Shown in pieces: positions 7,350 through 17,680 of a stretch of 64,000 nucleotides of DNA. Each line of letters starts with the position of its first letter. The stretch's first letter is position 1. Origin of the DNA: Streptomyces nigra. Its GTDB lineage: Bacteria; Actinomycetota; Actinomycetes; Streptomycetales; Streptomycetaceae. Position numbers and translations under genes: made by a program. The notes under the pieces are model-generated. The model had not been told where the DNA came from. It ran no database searches and saw nothing but the letters and a program-made list of their open reading frames with translations. Where the stretch lies: assembly GCF_003074055.1 (NCBI RefSeq), contig NZ_CP029043.1, forward strand, positions 1,116,001 through 1,180,000. The letters run 5' to 3'.

Positions 7350-8954
7350 TCACTCGCCCGGCCGTACGAAGACCGTGCGTCCGCCCACCACCGTGCGCAG
7401 ACAGACCGGCAGGTCACGGCCCGGGGACAGGTCGGGAAGGCCGGGGGTGCCGGAGCGCGGGTCGGTCGACCAGCGCGCGACCCGGTCGTCGGGCGCCTGG
7501 ACCACCAGGGCGCCGGTGCGCCACACGGCGTAGTCGGCGGGGGCGCCCGGCACCAGGACGCCGGCGTCGTCCCGCCCGACGGCGCGCCAGCCGCCCCGCG
7601 TGTGCGCGGTGAACGCGGCGCGCACCGACACCCGGTGCTCCGGCGTGCGGTGGAACGCGGCGGCGCGGACCGTGCCCCAGGGGTCCAGGGGCGTGACCGG
7701 GCTGTCCGAGCCGAACGCGAGCGGCACCCCGGCGCGCAGCAGGGCCGCGAACGGGTTGAGGGCGCGGGCCCGTTCTACGCCCAGGCGCTGGGCGTACATA
7801 CCGTCCTCGCCGCCCCACAGGGCGTCGAAGGCGGGCTGCACGGAGGCGGTCAGGCCGAGTTCGGCGAAGGCGGCGACGGTCTCGGGGGTGAGCATCTCGG
7901 CGTGCTCGACGCGGTGGCGGGCGGCGCGGATCCGGGCGAGGCCGACCTTGTCGGCGGCGGCGCGCATCCCGTCGACCACGGCGGTCACGGCGGCGTCGCC
8001 GATCGCGTGGAAGCCCGCCTGGAGGCCCGCCTCGGTGCAGGCGACGACATGGGCGGCGACGGCGGCCGCGTCCAGGTAGGCGGTACCGGTGTGCCCGGCG
8101 TCGCGGTAGGGCTCGTGCAGGCAGGCGGTGTGCGAACCGAGGGCGCCGTCGACGAACAGGTCGCCGGCCGCGCCGATGGCGCCGAGCTCGCGGGCCTTGT
8201 CGACGTCCTGTTCGGCCCAGTAGCCGACGACGCGCGGGCCGCTCTCCTCCGCGGCGAGCCGGAGCAGGCCGGTGAAGTCGTCCTCGGAGGAGATGTCGGG
8301 TCCGCCGCACTCGTGGACGGTGCCGATGCCGAGGGACGCGGCGTGCACGAGGGCGGCCCGCTGGGCCTCGGTGCGCTGGGCCGCGGTCAGGGCGGCCAGG
8401 GCGGTGGCGCGGACGGAGTGGTGCGCGTCGGCGACGAGCGGGGCGTCCGGCGCGCCGGCGGCGCCCGGGGACATCTCGAGCAGGGCCGTCGTGACGACCG
8501 CCGAGTGGACGTCGATCCGGGAGAGGTAGAGCGGGCGGCCGCCGGTGGCCTCGTCGAGTTCGGCGCGCGTCGGGGGGCGGCCGCCGGGCCAGCGGGCGGC
8601 GTCCCAGCCGTGCCCGAGCAGGACACGGTCGCCCGGGCGGGCGGCGGCGAACTCGCGCACCAGGGCGAGGGCGGCCTCCAGGGAGGGGGCACCGGAGAGG
8701 TCGAGCCCGGTCAGCGCGAGACCGGTCGCGGTGGTGTGCACATGCGCGTCGGTGAACGCCGGGGTGACCAGCGCGCCGTCCAGGTCGACGACCTCGTCCA
8801 CACCGTCCGCGAAGGCGTCGGCGGCCCCCTCGGAGCCGACCCAGGCGATCTGGCCGCGCTCCACGACCATCGCGGTGGCGAACGGATCGGCGGGGCTGTG
8901 GACCTCTCCGCGGCGGAGGAGGACGGTCTGCGGCTGGGCGGTGCTCTCACTCAT
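7350..8954 (-). CDS. Amidohydrolase family protein (YtcJ-like)
   Basis: A 534-residue metal-dependent hydrolase of the amidohydrolase_3/YtcJ group. The metal-binding DAHVH is at residues 69-73. Later come GHGWDAARWPGGRPPTRAELD, a family stretch, then HAIGD with a metal His, an EHAEM segment and GSDSPVTPLDPW near the C terminus carrying the last metal Asp. Members act on exocyclic C-N bonds (for example formamides) but natural substrates are mostly unknown. There is no signal peptide. The Lrp/AsnC gene lies just upstream in the same direction (57-bp gap), so co-transcription is plausible and an amino-acid-derived substrate is possible, as inference only. Confidence 0.9.
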   Translation of the reverse strand: MSESTAQPQTVLLRRGEVHSPADPFATAMVVERGQIAWVGSEGAADAFADGVDEVVDLDGALVTPAFTDAHVHTTATGLALTGLDLSGAPSLEAALALVREFAAARPGDRVLLGHGWDAARWPGGRPPTRAELDEATGGRPLYLSRIDVHSAVVTTALLEMSPGAAGAPDAPLVADAHHSVRATALAALTAAQRTEAQRAALVHAASLGIGTVHECGGPDISSEDDFTGLLRLAAEESGPRVVGYWAEQDVDKARELGAIGAAGDLFVDGALGSHTACLHEPYRDAGHTGTAYLDAAAVAAHVVACTEAGLQAGFHAIGDAAVTAVVDGMRAAADKVGLARIRAARHRVEHAEMLTPETVAAFAELGLTASVQPAFDALWGGEDGMYAQRLGVERARALNPFAALLRAGVPLAFGSDSPVTPLDPWGTVRAAAFHRTPEHRVSVRAAFTAHTRGGWRAVGRDDAGVLVPGAPADYAVWRTGALVVQAPDDRVARWSTDPRSGTPGLPDLSPGRDLPVCLRTVVGGRTVFVRPGE

Positions 8955-9011
8955 GGGAACAGTCTCGCGCCTCGGCCGGGCGCCCTCGGACGGGGGTCGC
9001 CGGGAGGGCCG

Positions 9012-9452
9012 TCAGATCCTCGGCGGCCGTGCCTCGTACGGCGTGGAGAGGACCACGGTCGTGCGGGTCGAGACGCCCGCCAGCGAGCGCAGCCTGGCCA
9101 GCAGCTCCTCCAGCTCGTGCGGGGTCGCCACCCGGACCTTGAGGATGTAGTTCTCGTCGCCGGCCACACTGTGGCAGGCCTCGATCTCGGGCACGCCCGC
9201 CAGCCGGTCCGCGATGTCGTCGGGGGCGCTGGGGTCGAAGGGTTTCACCGAGATGAAGGCGGTCATGGGCAGTCCCACGGCCTCCGGATCCACGACCGCG
9301 GCATAGCCGCGGATGACGCCGCGCTGCTCCAGCCGGCGCACCCGCTGATGCACGGCCGACGTGGACAGGCCGGTGGCCTTGCCCAGGTCGGTGTAGCTCA
9401 TCCGCCCGTCCTTGACGAGCAGCTGCACGATCTGTCGGTCCAGCTCCTCCAT
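9012..9452 (-). CDS. Lrp/AsnC family transcriptional regulator
   Basis: A 146-residue protein with the standard two-part layout. The N-terminal helix-turn-helix (about residues 1-60; LDRQIVQLLVKDGRMSYTDLGKATGLSTSAVHQRVRRL in pieces) and the C-terminal RAM ligand and oligomerisation domain (about 65-140; CHSVAGDENYILKVRV) are both complete. These proteins form dimers and octamers that sense amino acids. The gene precedes the amidohydrolase gene on the same strand. No TTGCG array like that at the second Lrp locus of this window lies upstream, so the two probably have different operators. Confidence 0.95.
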   Translation of the reverse strand: MEELDRQIVQLLVKDGRMSYTDLGKATGLSTSAVHQRVRRLEQRGVIRGYAAVVDPEAVGLPMTAFISVKPFDPSAPDDIADRLAGVPEIEACHSVAGDENYILKVRVATPHELEELLARLRSLAGVSTRTTVVLSTPYEARPPRI

Positions 9453-9717
9453 GGCAAGAACCTACAGGGCTCGTGATCTCCTCGGATACCTCGCGTCCCA
9501 GGTCATGCCCGCTTCGTGATGTCGGCACCGGGCCGCCGCCGGTCCGCCGGGGGACAAACCGGCCGCCGCGGGCACCTGCGGGCGGCATGTGACGAAGGCC
9601 ACAGGCGCCGAGCAGGCTCCGTGATGGGCTCGTGATTAACGCCCTGGGCCGGAGGGAAGTGCTTGCTGTGGTCGAGGCCGCAGCGCCTTCACGGCCCAGC
9701 CCGAGGGGGAGAATCCC

Positions 9718-10155
9718 ATGCAGAGTCTTAAGCGTCCTGGTCGTACGGCACCCAAGCGCCGGCAGCTCGTCGTCGAGCCCGCTCCGGAGGGTGTCGAACC
9801 CGACGCCCTGGAGGACGACGAACTCGACGCGTACGACACCTTCGAGATGTACCGGGTGATCTGCCCGGACTGCGCGCAGCCGATCGCGCTGCTGGCGGAC
9901 GAGGAGGTCCTGCCCGAGCACGCGCTGTGCGCCTCGCCGTGGAACCCGTTCGGCCTCACCGTCTGCGCGGGGACCGGCCGCCCGGCCTCCGAGGCCCGCT
10001 CCGCGGACGAGTCGGCGGAGCCCCAGGAGCAGGACACCGCCCTGCTGTTGACGCTCCCTCAGGGGCTCGACTGGCGGACCCAGCCCTTCTCGCACGTCGG
10101 CGGCCCGGGCTCACGGCCCATGCGGGTGCCGGTCATGCGCCGCCACGCCGCCTGA
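9718..10155 (+). CDS. Conserved hypothetical protein with cysteine pairs
   Basis: A 145-residue protein of unknown function. The start is basic, followed by an acidic stretch (EPDALEDDELDAYDTFE) and a compact segment RVICPDCAQPIALL with a CxxC pair, then two isolated cysteines in HALCAS and LTVCAG. The Cys-x2-Cys plus later cysteines suggest a small zinc ribbon, by inference. GAGGGGGAG precedes the ATG at ideal spacing and codon bias is strongly streptomycete. It stands alone between a minus-strand Lrp gene and a short plus-strand gene. Confidence 0.8.
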   Translation: MQSLKRPGRTAPKRRQLVVEPAPEGVEPDALEDDELDAYDTFEMYRVICPDCAQPIALLADEEVLPEHALCASPWNPFGLTVCAGTGRPASEARSADESAEPQEQDTALLLTLPQGLDWRTQPFSHVGGPGSRPMRVPVMRRHAA

Positions 10156-10401
10156 GCGGGCGTCCACACGCCTCGCCGCGCGCGTTCCTGAAGTCTCTTC
10201 ACCGCCCCGCACCATGGCACCGCACTGCGCGCCGTGGTGCGGGAGTCGTGCGCACGCCGCCCGTCAACAGGCCGTGCGCCGGGGCGTGTTGACGTTCGGC
10301 GTGCGCGCGCGGGCCCTACCCGCCGTGACGGGTGTGGCCGCGAACGCACGCCCGAATCCCCGGGGCGGTGACTTGTCCGGCTGCCTCCGCGTTGCCCGGG
10401 T

Positions 10402-10653
10402 ATGCCCCCCACCTACTCCGCGACCGGGCCCCAGCGACGCGTCTTCGTGCCGCGCCCCACGGGAACGCTTCAGCCGCCGGCGCCCCCGCAGCAGCAGGAT
10501 CCGCCCATCTACCGCGACCTGATGCGGATGTGGGCGGACCGCGGCCGGACGCTGCCCGGACACCACGACCCGGAGTGGATCCGGCTCGCGGCGCCGCAGG
10601 TCAAGCGCGGGCAGTTCAGCGTGACTCGGGACCCGCTAGGTGACGGGCGATGA
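10402..10653 (+). CDS. Small conserved-looking hypothetical protein
   Basis: An 83-residue, Pro- and Arg-rich protein with a plausible folded middle (IYRDLMRMWADRGRTLPGHHDPEWIRLAA). Codon usage fits the organism, but there is only a weak ribosome site before the ATG. The last 38 bases overlap the convergent acyl-CoA dehydrogenase gene tail to tail. I do not recognise a family. It could be spurious, though its sense-strand third-position bias favours a real gene. Confidence 0.5.
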   Translation: MPPTYSATGPQRRVFVPRPTGTLQPPAPPQQQDPPIYRDLMRMWADRGRTLPGHHDPEWIRLAAPQVKRGQFSVTRDPLGDGR

Positions 10654-11788
10654 CCATCCGCTGGATCTGGTTGGTGCCCTCGACGATCTGCAGGACCTTG
10701 GCCTCGCGCATGTACCGCTCGGCCGGGAAGTCGGCGGTGTAGCCGTACCCGCCGAGGATCTGGACGGCGTCGGTGGTGACCTTCATCGCGGTGTCGGTGC
10801 AGTGCAGCTTCGCCATGGCGGCCTGCTTGGCGAACGGCCGGCCCTCGTCCCGCAGCCGCGCGGCGGCCAGGTACAGGGCGCGGCCGGCCTCGATCTGCGT
10901 GGCCATGTCGGCGAGCATGAAGCGCAGGCCCTGGAAGTCGGCGATCGGTTTGCCGAACTGCCGACGCTGGGTCGCGTAGGTGACGGCCTCGTCCAGCGCC
11001 GCCTGGGCCACGCCGATCGCGCAGGCCGCGATGCCGAGCCGGCCCGAGTCGAGCGCGGACAGGGCGATCGCGAAGCCCTGGCCCTCCTCACCGAGGCGCC
11101 GGTCGTCGCCGACCCGGACGCCGTCGAAGTGGACCTGCGCGGTGGGCGAGCCCTTCAGACCCATCTTCTTCTCCGGCGGTGCCGCGCCGACCCCCTCGGC
11201 GTCGCCGGGCACCAGGAACGCGGTGATGCCGCGCGGGCCCTCCTCGCCGGTGCGGGCCATGACGGTGTAGAAGTCGGCGACGCCGCCGTGGGTGATCCAC
11301 GCCTTGGTGCCGGTGATCACCCAGTCGTCGCCGTCCCGGACCGCCTTGGTGCGCAGGGAGGCCGCGTCGGAGCCGGACGCCGGCTCGGACAGGCAGTAGG
11401 CGCCGAGCAGGCCGCCGCCGAGCATCGCCGGCAGGAACCGGCTCCGCTGCTGCTCGGTGCCGTAGGCGGCGAGGGCGTAGCTGGCGAGGGTGTGCACGCT
11501 CACCCCGAGTCCGACGGTGAGGCGGGCCGCGGCGAGCTCCTCGAGGACCTGGAGGTAGACCTCGTACTCCTGGTCGCCCCCGCCGTACTCGTGGGCGTAG
11601 GGCAGGCCGAGCAGGCCGGAGTCGGAGAGCAGGGTGAAGACCTTGCGCGGGAAGAGTCCGGCCTCCTCCTCCTCGGCGGCCTTCGGGCGGATCTCGCGCT
11701 GCGCGATGTCGCGGACGAGCGAGATCAGATCCCGGGCCTCGTCCGAGGGCAGTAGGCGGTCCACCGGCTGCGGGGCGCGGTCGGTCAT
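10616..11788 (-). CDS. Acyl-CoA dehydrogenase
   Basis: A 390-residue flavoenzyme catalysing alpha,beta-desaturation of acyl-CoA and passing electrons to ETF. The N-terminal helical domain is followed by the middle-domain signature YCLSEPASGSDAAS and ITGTKAWITHGG for FAD contact. The C-terminal segment GRLGIAACAIGVAQAALDEA precedes RRQFGKPIADFQ and the catalytic base E370 in VEGTNQIQR. Short/medium-chain or branched-chain substrates are likely, but the exact one cannot be read. ATG at 11788 follows GGGAGG. Upstream the spacer is shared with the divergent chitinase. Confidence 0.95.
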   Translation of the reverse strand: MTDRAPQPVDRLLPSDEARDLISLVRDIAQREIRPKAAEEEEAGLFPRKVFTLLSDSGLLGLPYAHEYGGGDQEYEVYLQVLEELAAARLTVGLGVSVHTLASYALAAYGTEQQRSRFLPAMLGGGLLGAYCLSEPASGSDAASLRTKAVRDGDDWVITGTKAWITHGGVADFYTVMARTGEEGPRGITAFLVPGDAEGVGAAPPEKKMGLKGSPTAQVHFDGVRVGDDRRLGEEGQGFAIALSALDSGRLGIAACAIGVAQAALDEAVTYATQRRQFGKPIADFQGLRFMLADMATQIEAGRALYLAAARLRDEGRPFAKQAAMAKLHCTDTAMKVTTDAVQILGGYGYTADFPAERYMREAKVLQIVEGTNQIQRMVIARHLAGPESR

Positions 11789-12006
11789 GGCGACGATCCT
11801 CCCTGTCGGGCACGTCGGCGGACGTATCGCCGTGGGTATGGCGGCTCCGCCAGGTCTCTCGGGTGCCAGTCCGATGCTCGCCAACTCCGGGTCTCGGAGG
11901 CTGCTGACCAGCGGCTGTGCGCTGTGAGTATGCCCGATCGGACGCATGCCGTCACCAGTTAACGACCGCTCACTCCGAGACGTGTCCAGCACGTTATGGC
12001 AGGCGG

Positions 12007-12049
12007 ATTGGTCCGAACCATTGACGTACTGGTCTAGTCCTCCTACCGT
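12007..12049 (+). promoter_or_regulatory. Chitinase promoter with two dre-type (DasR) repeats
   Basis: ATTGGTCCGAACCA (12007-12020) and ACTGGTCTAGTCCT (12028-12041) are direct repeats 21 bp apart, both matching the DasR-responsive element consensus (ACTGGTCTAGACCAGT-like). A -35 TTGACG (12021-12026) sits between them and a -10 TACCGT (12044-12049) follows with 17-bp spacing. This is the classic streptomycete chitinase promoter design: repression by DasR, relieved by amino-sugar phosphates, with induction by chitin. Confidence 0.9.
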
Positions 12050-12124
12050 GACGGAGCGGTTCCCATCATCGCGTTCATGCCAATCGGCTCAGCTCCCCTC
12101 TCCCCACGGAGGAGACACACCCCG

Positions 12125-13366
<1,242 letters not shown>

Positions 13367-13385
13367 CCGGTCCGACGGGGGACTC

Positions 13386-13413
13386 GGGGCGGAGGACCAC
13401 GAGCCTCCGCCCC
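13386..13413. terminator. Hairpin between the chitinase and the convergent TetR gene
   Basis: GGGGCGGAGG (13386-13395), an 8-nt loop and CCTCCGCCCC (13404-13413) form a perfect 10-bp stem 19 bp after the chitinase stop. It can serve both converging transcripts. Confidence 0.85.
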
Positions 13414-13425
13414 TTGCCGTGCCGG

Positions 13426-14085
13426 TCAGGGCGCGCGGCGTGCCGGCTGCGGGGCCCGGTAGGCGGGGTCGAGCTCCTCGACGGCGCGCAGGGATCCGCC
13501 CAGGGTCTTCACCAGCAGCTCGCGCATGGTGTCGCGGGACAGTTCGGGGCGGTCGATCCAGTCGAGGGTGGCACCCTCCACGCTGCACACCCAGGCCAGC
13601 AGGCCCATCCGCGCGAGCGGGGCGATGTCGGTACGGCCGTACGCGCCCTCCGCGATGGTGGCGACGATCGCCTCGCGCACGCCGTCCCGGACGGAGTGCA
13701 CCTCGGTGTCGAAGCCGACGCCGCCGCTGACGATCGTGCGGTACGCGGCCTGGTTGTGCTCGGCGTAGCGCAGATAGCTGTCGATGGTGCGGTGCACACG
13801 GTCCACCGGCTCCAGCTCGCCGCCGCTCGCCGCGAAGGTGACCAGGTCGGCCACGGAGTCCTGGATGATCGCGAGGTAGTAGCCGCGCTTGGACTGGAAG
13901 TAGTAGTAGATGAGCCCCTTGGCCACATGGGCCTGCCGGGCGATGTCGTCCATGGAGAGCGCGTCGTAGGACGTGTCGGCGAACAGCTTCCGCCCGATGG
14001 CGATGAGTTCGGCACGGCGCGCCATCGAACGCTCGGTGCCGCGGGCCCTGGGACGGGCCGCGTCGCGCTGTTGACTAATATTCAA
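13426..14085 (-). CDS. TetR/AcrR family regulator
   Basis: A 219-residue repressor-type protein. The DNA-binding domain is clear (RAELIAIGRKLFADTSYDALS, MDDIARQAHVAKGLIYYYFQSK with the typical YYYF turn), followed by a helical ligand domain with no recognisable effector site. The start is uncertain. TTG at 14085 gives a 20-residue Arg-rich tail before the domain. ATG at 14025 gives 199 residues but has a weaker ribosome site, and would leave a palindrome (14071-14085) free as an operator. The gene is convergent with the chitinase. The target is unknown, and self-regulation is likely. Confidence 0.9.
   Translation of the reverse strand: MNISQQRDAARPRARGTERSMARRAELIAIGRKLFADTSYDALSMDDIARQAHVAKGLIYYYFQSKRGYYLAIIQDSVADLVTFAASGGELEPVDRVHRTIDSYLRYAEHNQAAYRTIVSGGVGFDTEVHSVRDGVREAIVATIAEGAYGRTDIAPLARMGLLAWVCSVEGATLDWIDRPELSRDTMRELLVKTLGGSLRAVEELDPAYRAPQPARRAP
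14071..14085. promoter_or_regulatory. AT-rich near-palindrome at the TetR start region
   Basis: TTGACTAATATTCAA has matching TTGA/TCAA ends around an AT-rich centre. In such GC-rich DNA a 15-bp block of this kind stands out. It may be the operator through which the TetR-type protein controls itself. If so, translation starts at the downstream ATG (14025). Confidence 0.4.
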
Positions 14086-14233
14086 TTTCGACCCTGTTAT
14101 CCAACGGGCGGCGGGACATCCCGGCAGTATGGCAGACGTGCGCCAGCTGCCTGTTCGAGTGTGATCGAGGCTGACGGGTCCGCTCACGGCAGGGTCGGTA
14201 TATGTCCGGCCCGGAGGCCCGATGTGGGTCAGC

Positions 14234-14374
14234 TCACAGCAGTCCGAGCTGAGTGACGAGCATGGCGAGCACCACGACGAGGGTCCAGCCCATGAGGTGC
14301 TCGAAGATCTTGGGGCCGTCTTCCCGGGGTCCGCCCGTGCGGACGCGGCCCGCCGAGGTGGAGTGCGCGGTCAT
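14234..14374 (-). CDS. Small membrane protein of the SCO1431 type
   Basis: A 46-residue protein with a polar N terminus (MTAHSTSAGRVRTGGPREDG) and a single C-terminal membrane helix (LMGWTLVVVLAMLVTQLGLL). Sequence and position beside the chitinase/TetR pair match what I remember as the SCO1431 family of streptomycete mini membrane proteins, function unknown. The ATG at 14374 follows AGGTGGGG. It lies just downstream of the secreted C39-like peptidase gene on the same strand (104-bp gap). Confidence 0.8.
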   Translation of the reverse strand: MTAHSTSAGRVRTGGPREDGPKIFEHLMGWTLVVVLAMLVTQLGLL

Positions 14375-14478
14375 ATGCCCCACCTTGCCACCGCCAACCG
14401 CCTGTGCGGCCGAGACGTTGCCCACAGCGCCGTTGAGCAGACAGGGCCCCGGTCGGCCCGGAGCCCTGTCGGATCGGC

Positions 14479-15858
14479 TCAGCGCACGCCCACCGCCGCG
14501 AGCGCGGCACGCTGGCGGGGCGTCGGCCGCGCCGGGAAGTACAGGTAGCAGACGCCGCCCGTGCCGGAGACGACCTTGCCGCTCGCGTTGTAGCGCTTGG
14601 TCCGGAGCCAGATGTTCTCCCACTCGCGCCGCTGGTAGACGCGCCGCACGGCCTCGTTGGTCGGCGAGTTGGGGTCGTTGGCGATCACGTCGCCGTCGGC
14701 GGTGAAGCCGACGACGGTCATGAGGTGCCCGGAGGTGCCGTATCCGGCCCCGGTCAGCTCCTCCGCGAGGAACGACTGGGACGTTATGGCCGGGATGCCG
14801 GCGGCGATCAGCGTCTCCAGGTCGGTCAGCGAGCCGAGCCGGGTGACCACGCCCTGGAGGCCATCGAAGGTGGCCGCGTAGGCCGCGTTGAACGGCCAGT
14901 TCCCGCAGCCCTCGTACTGGTGGTCGTAGGTGAAACGGGCGGCATGGCAGACCTGCGGGTCCGTGAACTCCGGGTTCACCCAGGCCAGTTGCTCGGGGGT
15001 GAGCCGACCGCCCCAGTACTCGATGATCATCTGCGAGGAGGTGGGGCTGCACCAGGCCTCGCCACCGTTGTCGTACTCCGGGTACTGGCCGACGTGCAGC
15101 TCCTGCGAGTAGCGCGGGACCTTCAGCTCGCGGGCGAGGCCGGGTTCGGAGGCGGGGACGGTGAAGCGGTCCGGCACGTCGGAGCCCATCACACCGGCCA
15201 GCCAGACCTTCGGGGTGACCTTGGTTCCGGGCTTGCGGTACAGGGTCAGCCGCAGCCGGTACGAGGCGAGGCGCAGCCCGGTCGCCGGGTCGTCGATCGC
15301 GAAGGTGTCCGTCCAGACGCTGCTGCGGTCGTCGCTCTGGTCATCGACGGAGGTGCGGCGGATGTCCTGGTCGCCGGCCGCCCAGCGCCCCATGACGTAC
15401 CAGGGGGTGGCGGTGCCGTCGGAGTAGGTCCCCTTGAGCTCGATCTGGATCCAGCTCCCGGCCGGCGTGTGCGCGTTCCAGGACGCGATGGCCTCGGTCG
15501 CCGGGACGGAGAGGCGGTGGACGGGGGACGTCCAGGTCGCGTACTCCCAGCGGGCCGTCTTCCCGGTGTGCGGATCCGTGTGGTCGGTGGTGCCCGCGGG
15601 GGTGCCGATCACCAGGCCGGGGCGGGCGCCGGCGACGGCGCGGGTGCCCGCGGCGGTGCCGCCGCGCCAGTCCGTGTACGAGGTCCAGGCATGGTTGTCG
15701 ACCTGGCGGGCGGCGGCCCGGTCGGGGCGGCCGGGCCGGCCGGTGTCGGGCCCGACGGCGGTGCCGGCGGCGGCCGCGGGTCCCGCGGCGCCGGTGACGG
15801 CGGTGGCCACCGCTGCCGCCAGAACGATTCTGCGGGACGGTTGTTCGGCTGAGCTCAT
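14479..15858 (-). CDS. Secreted C39-like (papain-fold) peptidase
   Basis: A 459-residue exported protein. The N terminus has a twin-arginine motif (PSRRIVLAAA) and an Ala-rich hydrophobic stretch, suggesting Tat export. A beta-rich N-terminal region (about residues 45-240, with TYSDGTATPWYVMGRW) precedes a C39-like domain with C270 in EAWCSPTSSQ, H378 in GHLMTVVGF and D395 in ANDPNSP, the expected catalytic triad. Unlike bacteriocin-processing C39 domains it is not fused to an ABC transporter. The substrate is unknown, possibly cell-envelope or self-processing. ATG at 15858 was chosen over an upstream in-frame ATG at 15915 because it places the Tat motif at the N terminus. Confidence 0.88.
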   Translation of the reverse strand: MSSAEQPSRRIVLAAAVATAVTGAAGPAAAAGTAVGPDTGRPGRPDRAAARQVDNHAWTSYTDWRGGTAAGTRAVAGARPGLVIGTPAGTTDHTDPHTGKTARWEYATWTSPVHRLSVPATEAIASWNAHTPAGSWIQIELKGTYSDGTATPWYVMGRWAAGDQDIRRTSVDDQSDDRSSVWTDTFAIDDPATGLRLASYRLRLTLYRKPGTKVTPKVWLAGVMGSDVPDRFTVPASEPGLARELKVPRYSQELHVGQYPEYDNGGEAWCSPTSSQMIIEYWGGRLTPEQLAWVNPEFTDPQVCHAARFTYDHQYEGCGNWPFNAAYAATFDGLQGVVTRLGSLTDLETLIAAGIPAITSQSFLAEELTGAGYGTSGHLMTVVGFTADGDVIANDPNSPTNEAVRRVYQRREWENIWLRTKRYNASGKVVSGTGGVCYLYFPARPTPRQRAALAAVGVR

Positions 15859-16101
15859 GGGCGGGAGACCCCCAGGTGTCGAGTCGGGTGGGTCCGGTGC
15901 ACGGGTGTGCGGCAACTATGGCTGCATGAGGCACCGTCCGCCAGCACTTCGACCCCGGGCGCGCCCGCCAATATTGGTCTCGACCACTGGCATGACCTGC
16001 GGTTGTGTACGGACGTGCCTGTCATGTCCGACCCCGGCCCGGGTGCGCCCGGGCCCCGGCGTACACCGGGACGGCGTACGCCGGGGGCCTGTGACGCGGC
16101 C

Positions 16102-17643
16102 TCAGACGAGGTCCATGGCGGCGACCTCGTCGGGGCGGCCGTAGCTCACCGGGCCGTGGAAGCGGCGCCGCGCCGAGGTGAACCACCACAGCGTCGCCAC
16201 GCCCAGGACGCCCGCCAGGACGACCGGGGCGTAGTTGAACGAGGTCACCGTGATCGGCGCGGCGTGCGGCAGCATGAACAGCACGCTGCTGAACAGGATC
16301 CAGGCCACCGCCACCACCCCGACGGGCCGGCCCCAGCGGCCCAGGTGCCAGGGGCCGGGCTGGAAGGCGTCGCCGAGCCGCAGCCGCAGCAGGATCGGGA
16401 TGCCGTAGGCGAGGAAGAGCCCGACGACGTTGATGCTGACGATGGCGGTGAACGCCGTGCGCGACCACCAGCCGGGCAGGACCAGCACGAGCGAGCAGCC
16501 GACCGCGAGCCACACCGCGTTCACCGGGGTGCGGGTGCGCGGGGACACCGAGTGCCACCAGCGGGAGCCCGGCATCGCGCCGTCCCGGGAGAACGCGAAG
16601 ATCTGCCGGGCGTTGCTGGTGAGGTTGGCCAGTCCGCAGAACAGCATGGCGCCGATCACGATGAGCAGCAGTGCCTTCGCGGCGGCCAGACCGACCCCGT
16701 CGATCAGGATGCGCACGGGAGGGGAGTCTGCCGCCGCCACCCGGTCGTAGTCCCGGGCGCTGTAGACGAGGGCGCACATCAGTACGAGACCGGCCAGTGC
16801 CGAGGAGGCGATGGAACGGGTGATCCCCTTCGGCGCGTTGACGGTCGCCCGGACCGTTTCCTCGGACATGTGGAAGCTGCCGTCGAAGCCGGTGAACGTC
16901 CAGCTGGTGACGAGCAGTCCGAGCATGCCGCCGTAAAGGCCTGTCGTGAAACCGGTGTTGTTCGCGAAATGGGTGACGAACGACGCCGGCTGGTGCTGAT
17001 CGGGCACGGTGACGAGGGCGGTCACGATGACCGCCAGCCCGATGAGCAGCCACCACACGGAGATCCGGTTCAGCACGGCGACCAGCTGCACGGTGTAGGT
17101 GTTGGCGAGCCCCTGCGCCACGATGATCAGGGCCGTGATCAGCACCGTCCGGTGGCCGGTCGGCTCGTAGCCGGGCCACTGCAGCGTGATCAGGGCCTGC
17201 AGGAAGATGGCGGCGGCGTACCCGGTGGCGGCCGTCCCACCGACCTGGCCGGCGAAGTTGAGCCAGCCCGTGTACCAGGACCAGGCACCCTTGTGCCGGC
17301 GGGCGAGTTTCCCCGCCGAGAAATACAGGGCACCGCTCGTCGGATAGGCCGAGGCGACTTCCGCCATCGATGCCCCCACGAAGAGCACCATGACGGAGAC
17401 ACCGATCCAGCCGAAGACGAGAATTGCGGGACCGCCCGCATTCCAACCGAATCCGAAACCGGAGAAGATTCCGGCTACGACATTGATGACGGTGAAGGAT
17501 ATGGCGAAATTGTCGAACGCCTGAAAACGACGTGTGAGTTTCCTCGGATAACCCATCGCATGCAGGGTCGCGTCGTCGTCCAGGGCGATCGGATCCACTG
17601 CCCCGCGCGCCCGGGCACGCGAGGCCGATATCCGTGAGGACAC
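16102..17643 (-). CDS. APC superfamily amino-acid permease
   Basis: A 513-residue transporter with about 12 membrane segments. The early MGYPRKLTRRFQAFDNFAIS followed by FTVINVVAGIFSGFGFG is typical of the GABA/choline permease branch of the APC family (ACT family, Uga4-like). The substrate is likely an amine, choline or amino acid. The GTG at 17643 is preceded by GGAAGG. The gene begins 37 bp downstream of the stop of the codirectional TPR-like gene, so the two are probably co-transcribed. Substrate unresolved. Confidence 0.9.
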   Translation of the reverse strand: MSSRISASRARARGAVDPIALDDDATLHAMGYPRKLTRRFQAFDNFAISFTVINVVAGIFSGFGFGWNAGGPAILVFGWIGVSVMVLFVGASMAEVASAYPTSGALYFSAGKLARRHKGAWSWYTGWLNFAGQVGGTAATGYAAAIFLQALITLQWPGYEPTGHRTVLITALIIVAQGLANTYTVQLVAVLNRISVWWLLIGLAVIVTALVTVPDQHQPASFVTHFANNTGFTTGLYGGMLGLLVTSWTFTGFDGSFHMSEETVRATVNAPKGITRSIASSALAGLVLMCALVYSARDYDRVAAADSPPVRILIDGVGLAAAKALLLIVIGAMLFCGLANLTSNARQIFAFSRDGAMPGSRWWHSVSPRTRTPVNAVWLAVGCSLVLVLPGWWSRTAFTAIVSINVVGLFLAYGIPILLRLRLGDAFQPGPWHLGRWGRPVGVVAVAWILFSSVLFMLPHAAPITVTSFNYAPVVLAGVLGVATLWWFTSARRRFHGPVSYGRPDEVAAMDLV

Positions 17644-17680
17644 GGGTCGGACCTTCCTCTCGGTGGGGGGTGGAGGGCCG

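Noticed and set aside
6836..7417. Overlapping open frames in the gap before the mannosyltransferase gene
   Set aside because: No ribosome site, Arg/Pro-rich, no recognisable family. Treated as spacer.
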